Source: Syntrophotalea acetylenica (GTDB taxonomy: Bacteria > Desulfobacterota > Desulfuromonadia > Desulfuromonadales > Syntrophotaleaceae). From it: a stretch of DNA of 64,000 bases. Of the stretch, positions 62,298 through 64,000 are shown one piece after another. Below the pieces are notes generated by a model. It was not told the origin of the DNA. It saw only the letters and a list, made by a program, of their open reading frames with translations, and did not search any database. How positions within the stretch are numbered: the stretch's first letter is position 1; every line of letters begins with the position of its first letter. Position numbers and translations under genes: made by a program. Where the stretch lies: assembly GCF_001888165.1 (NCBI RefSeq), contig NZ_CP015455.1, positions 2,846,001-2,910,000 on the forward strand. Direction: 5' to 3'.

Positions 62298-64000
62298 ATG
62301 CGCATTGTCCTGACCACTCTTCACAGCAAATTCATCCATGCCAGCCTGGCCCTGCCGCTGCTGGCCGCCTATTGCCGCCATGCACAGCGGACCCTGCTGA
62401 TCCGTGAATACACGGTGCACGAGCCTAAGGAAACGGTGCTGGCCGCGCTGCTGGCGGAACAGCCGGACGTGGTGGCCTTTTCCGTATATCTCTGGAACCG
62501 CACCGCCACCCTGGACCTGGCCGACGCCCTGGTTACGGCACGCCCCGGGCTGCGGGTGGTGCTCGGCGGCCCCGAGGTCTCTTTCGACGGACCGGAGCTG
62601 TTTACGCGCCATCCCGGCATCAGCGCCGTGGTACGCGGCGAGGGCGAGCTGCCGCTGCGGGCCCTGCTCGACGCCTGGCAGCACAACGCCTCTCCGGAAG
62701 GAATTGCGCGTCTGAACTGGCGCGACGGCGCGAATGTTCAGACAGGACCGGACGGGCCGCTGCTCGATAATCTGGACGCCATCCCTTCGCCCTACCCCCT
62801 GGGGCTGGTCGATCTGTCGCGGGGTCTGGTCTATCTCGAAACCAGCCGCGGCTGCCCTTACCGCTGTGCTTTTTGCATGAGCGCCCTCGACGAGCGGGTA
62901 CGCTCCTATTCGATGCCCCGCATCCGTGCCGACCTGCAATGGCTGATGGAACGCAACGTCCCCTGCATCAAGCTGGTCGACCGCACCTTCAATTACGATA
63001 TCGAAAGAGCCCGCGAGATCTTCCGCTTCATTTTGGAAAACAACCGTGACAGCCGGTTCCATTTCGAAATCGGCGCGCACCTGCTGGACGAAGCGACGCT
63101 GACCCTGCTGGAGCAGGTTCCCGCCGACACCTTTCAATTCGAGATCGGGGTACAATCGACCCTGCCGCGAACCCTGGCCGCCATCCGCCGTGAAACCTCG
63201 CTGGAGCGGCTGGAAACCAACGTCCGCAGGCTGCGCCGCGCCGGCAACATCCATCTGCACCTTGACCTGATCGCCGGCCTTCCGGAAGAAGGCAGCGCCT
63301 CCTTTCTGCAATCCGTCGACCGCATCATGGCATTGCGCCCCCATCACCTGCAGCTTGAACCGGTCAAGCTGCTGCCCGGCGCACCCCTGCGCCGGGACGC
63401 CCGGGCCCTGGGTTTGCGTTTCGATCCGCACCCACCCTACACCGTGCTGGGCACGCCCCAGCTGTCCTTCGAGGAACTGGAGCGGCTGCGGGGCATCAGC
63501 CGGCTGCTCGATCTGACCTGGAACGCCGGGCGGCTGCAGCTGTTCCTGGAGCAGCTTGCCGTGCTTTACGGCAGCCTTTCCGCCGGGCTGGGCGCACTGG
63601 AGGCCTTCTGGCGACGACGCAATCTGTTCCGCCATCCCCTGTCCCAGCGGGGTCTGTTCGAGGCCTGCTGGGAGTTTCTGCAAAGCGGCGCCGGGGCCAC
63701 CGCAGGCACCGAACCGCGGGAAGCTTTGGCCCGGGACTTTTTGCGCGTCGAGCGGGTTGCGCCCGCCCAGGCTCCAGCTTTTCTGGATCTGGACCTGACC
63801 AGCGAAGAGCAGGAACAGGTAAAGGAACAGGTTCGCCTGCAATCCGAAGCCATCAGAGGACAGGGGATCAAGCTGCAGCACCTGGCCTGCGTCTTCCGCT
63901 GCCTGCCCGGCCGCCCCTTGCGCCGCACGGTGCTGCTGGCTCTTTATCTGACCTGCCCCGGAAAACCCATGCAGACCCGGGAAATATATCTTCAACAACC
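62298..64000 (+). CDS. Cobalamin-binding-type radical SAM protein (DUF4080-like), 3' end outside window
   Basis: 567 codons visible, open to the window end. N-terminal B12-binding-like Rossmann domain (HSKFIHASLALPLLAAYCR, VVAFSVYLWNRTATLDLAD, VVLGGPEVSFDGPEL), then radical SAM motif CPYRCAFCMS and EIGVQSTLPRTLAAI. The C-terminal part (SFEELERLRGISRLLDLTWN) matches DUF4080-type proteins. The canonical DxHxxG corrin-binding His is not obvious, so B12 binding is uncertain. ATG 62298 is chosen before MRIVLTTLHSKF; ATG 62286 in frame is possible. Confidence 0.88.
   Translation, partial: MRIVLTTLHSKFIHASLALPLLAAYCRHAQRTLLIREYTVHEPKETVLAALLAEQPDVVAFSVYLWNRTATLDLADALVTARPGLRVVLGGPEVSFDGPELFTRHPGISAVVRGEGELPLRALLDAWQHNASPEGIARLNWRDGANVQTGPDGPLLDNLDAIPSPYPLGLVDLSRGLVYLETSRGCPYRCAFCMSALDERVRSYSMPRIRADLQWLMERNVPCIKLVDRTFNYDIERAREIFRFILENNRDSRFHFEIGAHLLDEATLTLLEQVPADTFQFEIGVQSTLPRTLAAIRRETSLERLETNVRRLRRAGNIHLHLDLIAGLPEEGSASFLQSVDRIMALRPHHLQLEPVKLLPGAPLRRDARALGLRFDPHPPYTVLGTPQLSFEELERLRGISRLLDLTWNAGRLQLFLEQLAVLYGSLSAGLGALEAFWRRRNLFRHPLSQRGLFEACWEFLQSGAGATAGTEPREALARDFLRVERVAPAQAPAFLDLDLTSEEQEQVKEQVRLQSEAIRGQGIKLQHLACVFRCLPGRPLRRTVLLALYLTCPGKPMQTREIYLQQ

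Noticed and set aside
62082-63998. 638-codon minus-strand ORF
   Set aside because: It is antisense to a clear radical SAM/B12-type gene on the plus strand and has Gln/Gly-rich shadow composition without motifs.

Overview
The window looks like a chromosomal segment of an anaerobic, GC-rich Desulfuromonadia-type bacterium (Pelobacter/Syntrophotalea, Desulfuromonas or Geobacter relatives). This is inferred from gene content. There are many radical SAM enzymes, ferredoxin-fused ATPases, a flavodiiron protein and a 2-hydroxyacyl-CoA dehydratase/activase pair. There is also a split transketolase, a cobalamin methionine synthase lacking its reactivation domain, pilT, and several sigma-54 activators. 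No rRNA, tRNA, CRISPR array, integrase or transposase was seen. One gene is cut at each end: a methyltransferase on the left and a cobalamin-type radical SAM gene on the right.

Layout. 1-5 kb: methyltransferase end, a bis-MGD oxidoreductase of the acetylene hydratase/thiosulfate reductase type, and a ModF-like double ABC ATPase. 5-9.4 kb: a two-component cluster (receiver-PAS-GGDEF protein, multi-PAS histidine kinase, stand-alone receiver). 9.4-14.7 kb: a locus resembling the 'orange protein' (ORP) operons of anaerobes. It has a PAS/sigma-54 activator broken by a one-base frameshift, a good -24/-12 promoter, two NifX/NifB-like proteins, a radical SAM protein, and two MinD/Mrp-ferredoxin ATPases fused into one chain. 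15.8-20.1 kb: an overlapping three-gene unit, CorA, an unfamiliar P-loop ATPase and MscS. 20.3-29.7 kb: class II photolyase, then minus-strand metabolic genes (response regulator, transketolase halves, MetH, GerMN protein, MurI). 29.8-39.7 kb: dehydratase/activase pair, MYG1-like protein, GAPDH, Bcr/CflA exporter with a 13-codon upstream ORF, CigR-like lipoprotein, HerA-like ATPase, and two neighbours sharing a Cys-rich C-terminal domain.

39.9-45.6 kb is the most unusual part. A 132-residue protein has a RiPP-leader-like N-terminus and a His/Asn/Asp/Cys-rich segment. It is followed on the same strand by an HxsB-like radical SAM/SPASM protein and two more radical SAM genes, the last interrupted by one in-frame TAG. 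An FAD pyridine-nucleotide oxidoreductase lies upstream. I read this as a candidate undescribed peptide-maturation system.

45.7-64 kb: LemA with two TPM-domain proteins, TmcAL, SfsA, SerB, a flavodiiron protein, J-domain protein, nitroreductase, VOC protein, PilT with its partner gene, and a ferredoxin-nitroreductase. It ends with a GlrK/QseG/GlrR-like signalling operon led by a radical SAM gene, and the truncated cobalamin-type radical SAM gene. A dispersed repeat family is present at about 43.5, 51.0 and 54.5 kb.
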